A DNA stretch of 64,000 bases from Curtobacterium sp. S6 (GTDB taxonomy: Bacteria > Actinomycetota > Actinomycetes > Actinomycetales > Micrococcaceae). This document shows, piece by piece, positions 55,466-64,000 of this stretch (position 1 is the stretch's first letter; each line of letters begins with the position of its first letter). Location of the stretch: the NCBI RefSeq assembly GCF_000710345.2, contig NZ_JHEL01000015.1, positions 806,001 through 870,000 of the forward strand, in the 5' to 3' direction. The notes beneath the pieces are model-generated. The model made no database searches and was not told the origin of the DNA. It was given only the letters and a program-made list of their open reading frames with translations. A program made the translations under genes and the position numbers.

Positions 55466-56959
55466 TCAGTCCCGCGTCGCGGTCTCAGGGGCCTGAGAAG
55501 GGCTCAGGGACTGCACGTCGGCCTCCATCAGGGGGACCGTCCTGGAGCGCGTGATGACCTTGTGTCCGAGCCAGACGAGCAGGAAGACCGGCAGACCGAT
55601 GTAGGAGGTCAGCACCTCGACGAGTTGCCCCTTAAACACCGCCTCGTAGTTTTGTCCCAGAATCACGATGATGCACAAAACAAACGCGATGATCGGCCCC
55701 AGAGGGAACAGCGGGGCCCGATACGGCAGGTCCTTGAGATCGTATCCCTGTGCCACGTAAGCGCGCCGGAATCTGTAGTGGCACACCGCGATGCCGACCC
55801 ACACGATGAACCCCGAGAGCCCCGAAATATTCACCAGCCAGGTGTACCCGGCGCCCTGCCCCACGATGGCCGTGATGAAGCCGGCCAAACCGACGCAGGC
55901 CGTCGCCAGCAGCGCCGGCATCGGGATACCCCGCTTGTTGACCCTGGCGAAGATCCTGGGGGCCTTGCCCTCGAGCGCCAGGGAAAGCAACATGCGCGTC
56001 GAGGCGTACAGGCCGGAGTTTCCCGCCGAAAGGATCGCCGTGAGGATCACGGCGTTCATGAGCGAGGCCGCGAAAGCGATGCCCGCGCGCTCGAAGACGA
56101 GCGTGAAGGGAGAGAACGCGATGTCCGATTCGTTATTTCGCAGGAGATTGGGATCCGTATACGGGATGAGGAACCCGATCACGGCGATGGCCCCGATGTA
56201 GAACAGCATGATCCGCCAGAAGACGGAGCGAAGCGCCTTGGGCACGTCGCGGCGGGGGTTCTCGGCCTCACCCGCGGCGACACCGATCATCTCGGTCCCC
56301 TGGAACGAAAAGCCGGCAATCATGAACACCGAGATGATGGACAGAAAACCCCCGTTGAAGGGGGCATCGCCGGTCGTCCAATTGGACGTTCCCGGCGAGT
56401 GGCCACCGAAAACGCCTACGATCATCAGGATGCCCGCGACCAGGAACAGGATGACCGCCGCGACCTTGATCGCGGCGAGCCAGAATTCCCCCTCCCCGTA
56501 GGCTCGCGCCGATAGGGCGTTGAGCCCCGTCAGAAGGATGAGGAAGACGGCCGCCCAGATCCACCCCGGCACGTCGGGCAGCCAGAAGGACATGATCAAG
56601 CCGGCGGCCACCAATTCCGCGGCCACGGTGATGGCCCAGTTGAACCAGTAGTTCCAGCCCATCGCGAATCCGAACGAGGGGCTGACGAATCGCGTTGCAT
56701 AGGTCTGGAACGAACCGGCGACCGGCAGGTGCGCGGCCATCTCGCCCAGGGACTGCATCAGCAACAGCACCATGATCCCGATGACGACGTACGCCGCGAG
56801 CGCCCCGCCCGGTCCGGCGTTGGCGATCGTGCCGCCCGAGGCGACGAATAATCCGGTGCCGATCGCACCCCCGATGGCGATCATCTGCATATGCCGGTTG
56901 CGGAGGCCCCGCTTAAGCCCTTCGTCGGTCAAGGCCTGCGGCTTGGTTCGTGTGGACAC
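55466..56959 (-). CDS. lysP: Lysine-specific permease, APC family
   Basis: 497 residues, twelve membrane helices. The match to the LysP pattern is extensive: HMQMIAIGGAIGTGLFVASG, AGPGGALAAYVVIGIMV, GFAMGWNYWFNWAITVAAEL, SNWTTGDAPFNGGF, GFSFQGTEMIGVAAGEAENP, and IPYTDPNLLRN. Proton-coupled lysine uptake is inferred from this. GTG start with GGGAG upstream. It stands alone between tpx and the PRC-barrel gene and complements the dap genes elsewhere in the window. Confidence 0.9.
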   Translation of the reverse strand: MSTRTKPQALTDEGLKRGLRNRHMQMIAIGGAIGTGLFVASGGTIANAGPGGALAAYVVIGIMVLLLMQSLGEMAAHLPVAGSFQTYATRFVSPSFGFAMGWNYWFNWAITVAAELVAAGLIMSFWLPDVPGWIWAAVFLILLTGLNALSARAYGEGEFWLAAIKVAAVILFLVAGILMIVGVFGGHSPGTSNWTTGDAPFNGGFLSIISVFMIAGFSFQGTEMIGVAAGEAENPRRDVPKALRSVFWRIMLFYIGAIAVIGFLIPYTDPNLLRNNESDIAFSPFTLVFERAGIAFAASLMNAVILTAILSAGNSGLYASTRMLLSLALEGKAPRIFARVNKRGIPMPALLATACVGLAGFITAIVGQGAGYTWLVNISGLSGFIVWVGIAVCHYRFRRAYVAQGYDLKDLPYRAPLFPLGPIIAFVLCIIVILGQNYEAVFKGQLVEVLTSYIGLPVFLLVWLGHKVITRSRTVPLMEADVQSLSPSQAPETATRD

Positions 56960-57119
56960 GGTTCTCCCGTTGGGTTGAGCGCCTAAATTCAGTTCAGGCT
57001 ACCACCGAGGCCCGCCTCATCGGCCGTTGATCAGCGGGAATGTCACGGTCCGGCGCGACCGGCAGCACGGGCCCGCGACCGTTGATTTCCCGCCGTCCGA
57101 CGGGCCGCGGACACAAAGA

Positions 57120-57159
57120 AACCCGCCGGGGCGAGCCGTGTGCTCTCCCCCGACGGGTT
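57120..57159 (-). terminator. Terminator of tpx
   Basis: On the minus strand AACCCGTCGGGG pairs with CCCCGGCGGGTT through one G-U wobble; TTTCTTT follows. Confidence 0.75.
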
Positions 57160-57181
57160 CCTTCTCGGTGGTCTGCCTGGA

Positions 57182-57682
57182 TTAGGCCGTGGCGGCCGAG
57201 AGCGCGGCGTCGTAATTGGGCTCCTGGCCGATCTCGGGGACGAGCTCCTTGTAAGCGACTTCGCCCTTGGGGCTGATCACGACGACGGAGCGAGCGAGCA
57301 GGCCTTCCATGGGGCCGTCGGTGATCCGGACGCCGTAGTCGTCGCCGAAGGTCGAGCGGAAGCCGGATGCTGTCACGACGTTGTCGATGCCCTCGGCCCC
57401 GCAGAAACGGCCCAGCGCGAACGGGAGATCGTTGGACACGCACACCACCGCGGCGTTATCGAGCTGGGCTGCCTCCTGGTTGAACTTCCGGACGCTCGCC
57501 GCGCACACGCCGGTGTCCACGGACGGGAAGATATTGAGGATCACGGTCTTGCCGCGGAAATCGTTCTCCGTGACCTCGCCGAGGTCGGTTCCGGCGAGGG
57601 TGAAGGCCGGGGGCGTCGTGCCCGGTTCGGGCAGGGATCCGGAGGTCTGGGTCGGGTTTCCTTGGAATGTCACTTCAGCCAT
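57182..57682 (-). CDS. tpx: Thiol peroxidase, atypical 2-Cys peroxiredoxin
   Basis: Reduces peroxides in the cytoplasm. 166 residues, usual length. Peroxidatic cysteine in [15 protein letters not shown], resolving cysteine in [13 protein letters not shown], and the Tpx N-terminus [20 protein letters not shown] precedes the ATG. It follows sufE by 45 nt on the same strand. Confidence 0.96.
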   Translation of the reverse strand: MAEVTFQGNPTQTSGSLPEPGTTPPAFTLAGTDLGEVTENDFRGKTVILNIFPSVDTGVCAASVRKFNQEAAQLDNAAVVCVSNDLPFALGRFCGAEGIDNVVTASGFRSTFGDDYGVRITDGPMEGLLARSVVVISPKGEVAYKELVPEIGQEPNYDAALSAATA

Positions 57683-57727
57683 GGGGGTACTCCTCGAGTC
57701 GCGATGATGGGTGTGGGTGGGTGAAAT

Positions 57728-58171
57728 CTACTGTGTTTTCTCGGCGACCTGGCGCTGGATCCGTGCCAGCATGCCACTCATGCCGTTCAGCCTCAGGGGG
57801 CTGACCGCTTGCGTGAGGGATAGCCGCAACGGAAGGTCCGCCGGCACCGCGGCGACGACGTCGGCCGAGGCCCCGTCCAAACCTTCCTGGAGGATCCCCG
57901 CGAAGCCTCGAGTCGTCGGCGCTTCCGGCGGAGCCGAGAAGAAGAGTCGCACGGTGCGGTCCTCCTCGACTTCGGTCACGAGGAAGATCGGCGACTGGCA
58001 CTCCGGAACCGGTTCCAGAAGTTCGGGATGGTCCTTGAAGCGCGCCGGGAGCTCGGGCAGCCCGTTGCTGAACTCGAGCAGAAGCTGCAGCCGGTCTTGG
58101 GGCTGCAACTCGGCGAAGTCGTCGACGATCTCCTGCAGGGTATCCGGCAGGTCCGTGGTGGTTTCGGTCAT
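57728..58171 (-). CDS. sufE: SufE-family sulfur acceptor protein
   Basis: 147 residues. SufE enhances cysteine desulfurase activity by accepting persulfide sulfur. The key cysteine is in [25 protein letters not shown] and [19 protein letters not shown] are the other family blocks. The ATG at 58171 overlaps the stop of the sulfurtransferase gene by 4 nt (ATGA). No SufBCD genes are in the window, so pairing with this sulfurtransferase may serve a separate sulfur-transfer task. Confidence 0.93.
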   Translation of the reverse strand: MTETTTDLPDTLQEIVDDFAELQPQDRLQLLLEFSNGLPELPARFKDHPELLEPVPECQSPIFLVTEVEEDRTVRLFFSAPPEAPTTRGFAGILQEGLDGASADVVAAVPADLPLRLSLTQAVSPLRLNGMSGMLARIQRQVAEKTQ

Positions 58172-59073
58172 GATGCTGCGGGAACCTCTCCGGGCTGCTC
58201 GCCCTGAACGATCGGGACGCGGACCGCGTTGCCCCACTCGGTCCAGGATCCGTCGTAGTTACGGACATTGCTAAAGCCGAGCAGGTAGTCGAGCACGAAC
58301 CACGTGTGGCTGGACCGTTCCCCGATGCGGCAGTAGGCGATGATGTCTTGATCTGGGCTCAGGCCAAGTTCGTCCTGGTAAATGGCGCGCAAGGCGTCGG
58401 CGGATTTGAAGGTGCCGTCCTCGTTGGCGGCCCGTGCCCACGGGACGGAATGCGCGGTGGGGATGTGTCCCCCGCGAAGAGCGCCTTCCTCGGGATAATT
58501 GGGCATGTGGGTCCGACGTCCGGTGTATTCATCGGCGCTCCGGACATCGATCAGGGGAACCTGGCCGATGGCCTCGCGGACCTCGGGCAGGTACGCCCGA
58601 ATCGGGGCGTCGTTGCGCTCGACCACGGGGTAGTCTCCCCTGGCGGGTGAAGGCACGTCGGTCGTGAGGGGGCGCTCCTCCTCGACCCACTTGGCGCGCC
58701 CGCCGTCCATGAGGCGGACGTCCTCGTGGCCGAACAGCGTGAAGACCCACATCGCGTAGGCGGCCCACCAATTGGACTTATCCCCGTAGACCACGATCGT
58801 GGAATCGCGGCTGATGCCCTTTCGGGCCATGAGGTCTGCGAAGGCCTCGCCGTCCACGTAGTCGCGGGTCACGGGGTCGTTGAGTTCGGTGTGCCAGTCC
58901 ACCTTGACCGCTCCGGGAATATGGCCGGTTTCGTAGAGCAGAACGTCTTCGTCGCTCTCGACCACGACGACGCCGGGGTCCTTGGCGTGATCGTCCACCC
59001 ACTGCGTGCTGACCAGACGCTCCGGGTGGGCGTACTGGGCAAATTTGGTGTTGCTTTCGGCTGGGACTGACAC
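58168..59073 (-). CDS. sseA: Thiosulfate/3-mercaptopyruvate sulfurtransferase, two rhodanese domains
   Basis: 301 residues. N-terminal inactive rhodanese domain ([22 protein letters not shown] in pieces, [16 protein letters not shown]) and C-terminal active domain with the catalytic cysteine in [37 protein letters not shown] is typical of actinobacterial CysA/SseA proteins. GTG start with GGAGG 5 nt upstream. It is coupled to sufE by ATGA overlap; the two are known neighbours in actinobacteria. Confidence 0.94.
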   Translation of the reverse strand: MSVPAESNTKFAQYAHPERLVSTQWVDDHAKDPGVVVVESDEDVLLYETGHIPGAVKVDWHTELNDPVTRDYVDGEAFADLMARKGISRDSTIVVYGDKSNWWAAYAMWVFTLFGHEDVRLMDGGRAKWVEEERPLTTDVPSPARGDYPVVERNDAPIRAYLPEVREAIGQVPLIDVRSADEYTGRRTHMPNYPEEGALRGGHIPTAHSVPWARAANEDGTFKSADALRAIYQDELGLSPDQDIIAYCRIGERSSHTWFVLDYLLGFSNVRNYDGSWTEWGNAVRVPIVQGEQPGEVPAAS

Positions 59074-59252
59074 ATTACCTCCAGAGGGTCATGGACATTT
59101 TGGTGGAGGAACTTCTCGGGCGCCTCCGTTATTCCCGAATCTACCCGCTCGAGCTCCCCGATGTGGCGGATCGTGTTGCGGGACGAGACGAATCGACCCC
59201 GGCCGGTGGGTCACGCCTCGGGAGGGGCGACGGCCGTCGGCCGCCAGGTGGT

Positions 59253-60443
59253 TCAGTTGGACTCGTCCTGCGCCGGGGAGCCGGCGACGGGACGTCGGAT
59301 CACGAGGACGACGACCAACGCCACGATCACTCCTGCGGTCACGGCAACCGCCAGGGGAAGCACCGGATCCAGAAGGACGAGGCAGGCCGCCACCGGCACC
59401 GCGGTATTGACCACGGGGTCGGATTGTTTGACGTAGGCGGTCCCCCAGACCCCCAGGAGGAAAACGGCCACCGGAATCGCCACGGCGTATGAGGCGGCCA
59501 CCGCCGGGAGCGCGGGGGCCTCGCCGAGCTGGTCGATCTCCAACTCGATTCCCACCGAGAACGCTGCCGCCGCGGCGAAGACGAAATAGTGCCCGTACCC
59601 ATACCTCAGCGAGGAGGAAAAGGTGGTGATGGCCTTGTGATGCTCCGGCCAGAAGTAGATCCACCAGAGACCCGCCGTGACGACGAGGGCCAGCACCGCG
59701 ATGGAGATCAGATCGGCAAAGTCCTGGTCCCCGTGCAGGGACTCGATGATCGCGTTGGTCGATGCGGTCAACGATTCGCCCAAGACGATCAGGGTGAACA
59801 AGCTGTATCTCTCGGTGATGTGGTGCGGATGCCACGGCGTTCCACCCGCCTTCTCGGCGATCACCGGCACCGAGATCTCCGCGAGCATGAGGATCACGAA
59901 GCCGACCAGTTGCGTGCCGCCGACCGGGATCAGTAGCCAGGCGATCCAGAGAATCTGCACGAGAAGAATGCTTAACCCGTAGATCCTGGCCGACCTTCCG
60001 GCCGGTCCACCGCAGCGCGAGGCCCTCAGCCACTGGCACACCATGGCGACGCGCATGATGACGTACCCGATCACCAACACGGCGTAGTTGTTGTCGAGGA
60101 AGGCCGGTTCTAGGCCCGCGGCCAGGACCAGGACGCCGGCCATCTGCACGATCGTGAAGACCCGGTAGAGCCAATCGTCCGTGTCGAAAGAGGTGGCGAA
60201 CCACGAGAAATTCATCCACGCCCACCAGATGCCGAAGAATGCCATCCCGTAGTGCAACAGCCCGTCGGCAACATGTCCTTCGGCCATCAGATGGTGGAGG
60301 TTTTGCGAGGCCGTGCTCACGGCAACCACGAACACCAGGTCGAAGAATAATTCCAAGGAACTCGCGACGCGTCCGGGCTCTTCCGGCCGTCGAGGGACCA
60401 TGGGCAACAGGCGGGATCGGGGGACGGTCTGGTCCTGGTGCAT
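59253..60443 (-). CDS. Low temperature requirement protein A (LtrA) family membrane protein
   Basis: 396 residues, about 11 membrane helices. The LtrA start is clear: VASSLELFFDLVFVVAVSTASQ in pieces, LLHYGMAFFGIWWAWMNFSWF, and ITERYSLFTLIVLGESLTAS. Function of the family is unknown beyond an old link to growth of Listeria at low temperature. GAGGA precedes the ATG. It is divergent from kup across 193 nt. Confidence 0.9.
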   Translation of the reverse strand: MHQDQTVPRSRLLPMVPRRPEEPGRVASSLELFFDLVFVVAVSTASQNLHHLMAEGHVADGLLHYGMAFFGIWWAWMNFSWFATSFDTDDWLYRVFTIVQMAGVLVLAAGLEPAFLDNNYAVLVIGYVIMRVAMVCQWLRASRCGGPAGRSARIYGLSILLVQILWIAWLLIPVGGTQLVGFVILMLAEISVPVIAEKAGGTPWHPHHITERYSLFTLIVLGESLTASTNAIIESLHGDQDFADLISIAVLALVVTAGLWWIYFWPEHHKAITTFSSSLRYGYGHYFVFAAAAAFSVGIELEIDQLGEAPALPAVAASYAVAIPVAVFLLGVWGTAYVKQSDPVVNTAVPVAACLVLLDPVLPLAVAVTAGVIVALVVVLVIRRPVAGSPAQDESN

Positions 60444-60599
60444 GATTCATCCTCGGGTTGGCTGCTGGCAACGGACGGCTCCCACAGCGTATCGGGGAAT
60501 CGCCGTCGGTCGCACCGGGGTTGATGTCCCCCGGATTTTCCACGTTGATCAGGAAAAATGGTGGTCAGAGACATCACATCGAAACCGATATCTTGCCTA

Positions 60600-60628
60600 T
60601 TGCCGCGCCCCGGGGGTGGTGGCACAAT
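60600..60628 (+). promoter_or_regulatory. Candidate kup promoter
   Basis: TTGCCG (60600-60605), 17 nt, CACAAT (60623-60628), then 8 nt to the GTG start. There is no Shine-Dalgarno, so the leader is at most 1-2 nt. Confidence 0.45.
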
Positions 60629-60636
60629 CATCGTTC

Positions 60637-62649
60637 GTGAATACCACGGATGATTCTTCTTCGAATCACAATCGGGCCACGGAGCCCGCCTCCGAGCCGG
60701 CGAATTCTTCGTCGGCCCCGGTAGCCGCATCCGAGACCATGTCCATTCCCCTCGATGCCCCGCGACCTCGTTCTCGGGGCCTGACGGTCATGGTGATAGC
60801 GGCCCTCGGCGTCGTCTTCGGCGATATCGGAACCAGCCCTCTGTACTCGATGCACACGGTCTTCAGCATCCACGACGGGGCGATCGCCCCCACGGAGCAG
60901 GACGTTTTGGGCGTGATCTCGATGGTCCTGTGGTGCTTGATCCTGATCGTCACCGTGGCCTATATCGGTTTCATCATGAAGGCCCACAACCAGGGCGAAG
61001 GCGGAATCCTCTCGCTCGCGTCCCTGATCTGGCATAACCTCGGCAGGAAATCGAACCGCGCGGGGGCAGCCATCATTTTGGCCGTGATCGGCGCCTCCCT
61101 GTTCTACGGGGACTCACTCATCACCCCGGCGATCTCGGTCATGAGCGCGATCGAGGGCATCGAGGTCGCCGACCCGGGCTTTGCGGAGTACATCGTCCCG
61201 ATTTCGGTGGTGATTCTGGCCGTGCTGTTCCTGGCCCAGCGCTGGGGCACGGGCTCGATCGGCAAGGCCTTCGGGCCGATCATGGTCACCTGGTTCGTCG
61301 TGCTGATCCTGCTCGGCGTTCCCCAGATCGTGCAGAATCCTTCGATTTTCCGCGCATTCTCCCCAACCTACGCGGTGGCCTTCGCCCTCGACCGGCCGTT
61401 CATCGCGTTCGTGGCCATGGGTGCCGTGGTCCTCGCCGTGACCGGCGTCGAGGCCCTCTACGCGGACATGGGCCACTTCGGCCGGAAACCGATCATGCTG
61501 GCCTGGTGCATGCTGGTGCTCCCGGCATTGGCCATCAACTATCTGGGGCAGGGGGCGATGATCCTGCGCGAGCCGCAGACCATCGACAACCCCTTCTTCC
61601 ACTTGGCGCCCGCCTGGGCGGAGATTCCGCTCGTGGTTCTCGCCGCGTGCGCGACCGTCATCGCGTCCCAAGCGGTGATTTCCGGCGCGTTCTCGGTATC
61701 GCGCCAGGCAACCCGGCTGTCCCTTCTGCCGCGCCTGCGCGTGGTCCAGACCTCCAAGGACCAGGGCGGTCAGATCTACATGCCCACGGTCAATATCCTG
61801 TTGTTCCTCGGCGTGCTCACGCTCGTCCTGGTCTTTCAGTCCTCGGGCAGCCTCGCGGCCGCGTACGGCCTGTCGGTCACGGGAACGCTGCTTCTCGAGC
61901 TCTCTCTGTTCCTGCTCTTGGCGCACGCCGTCTGGGGTTGGTCGATCGTCCGCGTCGGGGCCCTCGCGTTCTTTGTCGGCGGGCTGGAATTGTTGTTATT
62001 CGGCGCCAACGTGGTCAAGGTCTTCTCGGGAGGCTGGTTGCCGCTGATCATCGCAGCCGCCTCGATCACCATCATGCTCACCTGGCGCAAGGGCTCGCGG
62101 ATCATGTGGGGACGACGGGCCGATATGGAAGGGCCGATCAGAGATTTTGTGGACCGGGTCCGCCTTTCCCACATTCGCCGGGTGCCCGGCGTGGCGGTGT
62201 ACCCGCACGGCAACCCGACCACGGCCCCTTTGGCGCTACGCAACAACATGGAGTTCAACCATGTGCTGCACGAGCACGCCGTGATCATCACCATGAAGAA
62301 CGTCGGCGTCCCGCACGTGGATACCGAGGACCGGATCCGGGTCTCGGACCTCGGAGATCCGCGCGACGGCATCGTGCACATCCTGTGCCGCGTGGGCTTC
62401 AACGACTCCCAGGACGTTCCCCAGGCGCTCCGCCTCGCCGCCGGCAGCTGCGACGAGCTGAGCTTCGATCCCGAGGAGGCCACCTACATGCTCTCGGTGT
62501 TCCGCATCGAAAAGGGCGATGACCGGTGCATGCCGCGGTGGCGCAAGGGGCTCTTCCGTTTCCTCGAGAAGTTCTCGGCCAACAGGACCCACGCCCTGCA
62601 TCTTCCGCCGGCGCGCACGACCGTCATGGGTGCTCAGGCGGAGCTTTAA
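60637..62649 (+). CDS. kup: Low-affinity potassium transporter Kup
   Basis: Proton-coupled K+ uptake across the cytoplasmic membrane. 670 residues. A Ser/Asn-rich N-terminus of about 50 residues precedes the membrane part: ALGVVFGDIGTSPLYSMHTVF, AHNQGEGGILSLASL, GASLFYGDSLITPAISVMSA, GVEALYADMGHFGRKPI. About 12 helices, then a C-terminal cytoplasmic domain of about 160 residues. The GTG at 60637 is chosen for its position just after the promoter; the frame is open further upstream but is not conserved. Confidence 0.95.
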   Translation: MNTTDDSSSNHNRATEPASEPANSSSAPVAASETMSIPLDAPRPRSRGLTVMVIAALGVVFGDIGTSPLYSMHTVFSIHDGAIAPTEQDVLGVISMVLWCLILIVTVAYIGFIMKAHNQGEGGILSLASLIWHNLGRKSNRAGAAIILAVIGASLFYGDSLITPAISVMSAIEGIEVADPGFAEYIVPISVVILAVLFLAQRWGTGSIGKAFGPIMVTWFVVLILLGVPQIVQNPSIFRAFSPTYAVAFALDRPFIAFVAMGAVVLAVTGVEALYADMGHFGRKPIMLAWCMLVLPALAINYLGQGAMILREPQTIDNPFFHLAPAWAEIPLVVLAACATVIASQAVISGAFSVSRQATRLSLLPRLRVVQTSKDQGGQIYMPTVNILLFLGVLTLVLVFQSSGSLAAAYGLSVTGTLLLELSLFLLLAHAVWGWSIVRVGALAFFVGGLELLLFGANVVKVFSGGWLPLIIAAASITIMLTWRKGSRIMWGRRADMEGPIRDFVDRVRLSHIRRVPGVAVYPHGNPTTAPLALRNNMEFNHVLHEHAVIITMKNVGVPHVDTEDRIRVSDLGDPRDGIVHILCRVGFNDSQDVPQALRLAAGSCDELSFDPEEATYMLSVFRIEKGDDRCMPRWRKGLFRFLEKFSANRTHALHLPPARTTVMGAQAEL

Positions 62650-62651
62650 CG

Positions 62652-62700
62652 CGAAGGCCTCCGGCCGTCGATCTCGCCAGATCGGCGGCCGGAAGCCTCG
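62652..62700. terminator. Imperfect hairpin between kup and the MFS gene
   Basis: CCGGCCGTCGAT pairs with ATCGGCGGCCGG with one mismatch or wobble, extended outward by GGCCT / AGCCT-like pairing. It lies between two convergent genes. Confidence 0.55.
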
Positions 62701-62711
62701 TGGAATGCGTC

Positions 62712-64000
62712 CTATCCTTCCGGACGGGCCCTGTCCCTGAGGTACCGACGCGCGTGGGGAGCCTCGATGAGAATCATGATGACCCCGATGATCCACAGCG
62801 GGAACTGAACCGCCATCGCGGCCTTGAACCCGCCCAGCGAATACGTATCCGGGGTGCCTGCTCCCATGAGGTCCAGCACCACGCCGACCATCAGGACCGT
62901 GACGAGGGCCGCGGTGAACCCTCCCATGTTGGCGAGACCGGTCGCGACGCCGCGCTGTCGCCTGGGAGCGTGGGTTCTGACGACGTCGAACGCGATCATG
63001 GACAGCGGAATGCCGGCGCCCATGATGACGCCCACGATCATCGTCACCCACAGAGGCGCGGCCCCGGGCCACGCGATGAGGACGATCCACGAAGCGAACA
63101 TCGTGAGGACGCCGCCGAGGGCGAGGGTCACGCGGTGGTCCGAGTACTTCGAGATGATCGGCCCGAAGACGAGCGCGCCGACCATCGAGGCGACGATCGC
63201 CGCGTCGAGCACGAGGTGCGCCTGACCGTCGGTGTACCCGAGACCGCCCGTCAAGAACGGGGTGCCCCACAGCAGCAAAAAGCTGTCGGGCGCAAACATC
63301 GTCGAGAAGTGCACCCAGAACGCCAGGCGCACGCCGGGCCTCTTGACCAGAGACGCGATGGCCGGCATGACCCCGCTGGACCCCGGCCCGACCACCGGCA
63401 GGACCTCGGTGAGGATGATCGGTCCCGTGTCGGCGACCACGGGTGCCGGGGTCGTCGCGATCTCCTGGTTCTTGCCGGTGATCCGCTCCGCGATCGTCCC
63501 GGCGCCCGGCCCATCACGCATGATGAGCGCGACGAGAATCAGGATCACGACGCCGATCGCCGCGAGGCTCGCAAATCCCGTCAACCACCCGAAGGCCCCG
63601 ATGACCGCGGCCAGCGGTGCCACGGCCACGAGCTGACCGACCTGACCCGCCAGGCCGGTGATCTGGTTGACGACCGGGGATTGCTTCCGGGTGAACCACT
63701 CCGCGGCCAGGCGCACGACCGAGGTGAAGATGCAGGCGTCGCCGGCCCCCAGAAGAATGCGCGCGCCGATGGCCACCGGGATCAGGTCGGTCGTGGATAG
63801 GGCGAATTGCGCGACCGACATGAGCAGCAGACCGGTCGCGATGACCCAGGAGGTTCCGAAGCGGTCCAGGCTCACGCCGACGGGAATCTGGCACAGCGCA
63901 TAGACCACCAGTTGGAGGACCAGGAAGGAGGAGAGAACGGTCGCCTCCGCACCGAAGTGCTCCTGCGCGGTCGGGCCGAGCGCAGAGAAAGAACTTCGGT
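62712..64000 (-). CDS. Major facilitator superfamily transporter, 5' end outside the window
   Basis: At least 429 residues, with the N-terminus beyond the right edge; the frame stays open from 62712 to the edge. The first visible segments are RSSFSALGPTAQEHFG and LQLVVYALCQIPVGVSLDRFG, matching loop 2-3 of MFS proteins, so only the first helix is missing. About eleven further helices follow, and LANMGGFTAALVTVLMVGVVLD resembles nitrate/sugar-phosphate-type antiporters. The substrate is not evident. A GTG at 63908 is in frame but is internal to a helix and is not the true start. Confidence 0.88.
   Translation of the reverse strand, partial: RSSFSALGPTAQEHFGAEATVLSSFLVLQLVVYALCQIPVGVSLDRFGTSWVIATGLLLMSVAQFALSTTDLIPVAIGARILLGAGDACIFTSVVRLAAEWFTRKQSPVVNQITGLAGQVGQLVAVAPLAAVIGAFGWLTGFASLAAIGVVILILVALIMRDGPGAGTIAERITGKNQEIATTPAPVVADTGPIILTEVLPVVGPGSSGVMPAIASLVKRPGVRLAFWVHFSTMFAPDSFLLLWGTPFLTGGLGYTDGQAHLVLDAAIVASMVGALVFGPIISKYSDHRVTLALGGVLTMFASWIVLIAWPGAAPLWVTMIVGVIMGAGIPLSMIAFDVVRTHAPRRQRGVATGLANMGGFTAALVTVLMVGVVLDLMGAGTPDTYSLGGFKAAMAVQFPLWIIGVIMILIEAPHARRYLRDRARPEG

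Noticed and set aside
59228-59239. 12-bp palindrome CGACGGCCGTCG between ltrA and the sulfurtransferase gene
   Set aside because: G+C-rich palindromes of this size are expected by chance here, and it lies close to the ltrA stop without other signals.
60444-60636. c-di-AMP riboswitch upstream of kup
   Set aside because: The predicted promoter leaves almost no leader, and I cannot find the conserved ydaO-type stems in the spacer.

Overview
The window is a 64 kb stretch of high-G+C chromosome from an actinobacterium, most likely order Micrococcales and close to the Micrococcaceae. The evidence is a complete coproporphyrin-dependent (Gram-positive type) heme operon with a CpfC ferrochelatase and ChdC, a mycothiol deacetylase (MshB) homologue, the actinobacterial small families DUF3107 and DUF3117, actinobacterial-type DapD, monomeric isocitrate dehydrogenase, many GTG/TTG starts, and several genes whose -10 box lies 6-7 nt before the start codon (leaderless type). 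I see no prophage, insertion sequence, CRISPR array, tRNA or rRNA. This is mostly core chromosome with a transport-rich right half.

Layout. 1-8.3 kb (minus): hemE-cgoX-chdC-cpfC-hemC-hemD-hemB-hemL, the last cut by the left edge. hemA is divergent at 8.4 kb. Together they encode glutamyl-tRNA to heme through coproporphyrin. 9.8-20.3 kb: a TetR regulator broken by one frameshift, DUF3107, a DEAD-box helicase followed by a solitary DNA methyltransferase, a PHP phosphoesterase, aminopeptidase P, a general-stress-like membrane protein, and the operon MgtE_N/CBS protein - DUF1003 - Mrp. 20.4-22.7 kb (minus): TatB, DUF3117, a multispanning PIG-V-like glycosyltransferase and a small membrane protein. 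22.7-32.6 kb: lysine/diaminopimelate genes (dapE and dapD divergent, dapC further on with ferredoxin fdxA), galE, citrate synthase gltA, an MshB-type deacetylase fused to a membrane domain, and the GTPase TypA/BipA.

32.7-45.6 kb: two consecutive oligopeptide ABC transporter loci, each with a lipoprotein, two permeases and one fused two-domain ATPase. In the second, a PH-domain membrane protein gene sits on the opposite strand between the permeases and the ATPase. 45.9-47.7 kb: a BCCT osmolyte transporter. 48-57.7 kb: pgi, pyroglutamyl peptidase, a small exported protein, Nudix hydrolase, DUF488, monomeric icd, a PRC-barrel/DUF2382 stress protein, lysine permease LysP and thiol peroxidase. 57.7-64 kb: SufE plus a rhodanese-type sulfurtransferase, LtrA, the potassium transporter Kup, and an MFS transporter cut by the right edge.

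Functionally the region combines heme/Fe-S supply (hem genes, Mrp, SufE, sulfurtransferase, ferredoxin), cell-wall precursor synthesis (dap, galE), central carbon metabolism (gltA, icd, pgi) and peptide, lysine, osmolyte and K+ uptake. I found no convincing new multi-gene system. The most unusual features are the frameshifted TetR, an OppB permease with about six extra membrane helices, the MshB-membrane fusion, paired intra-operon hairpins in both opp operons, and candidate operators at hemE/hemA and upstream of both oppA genes.
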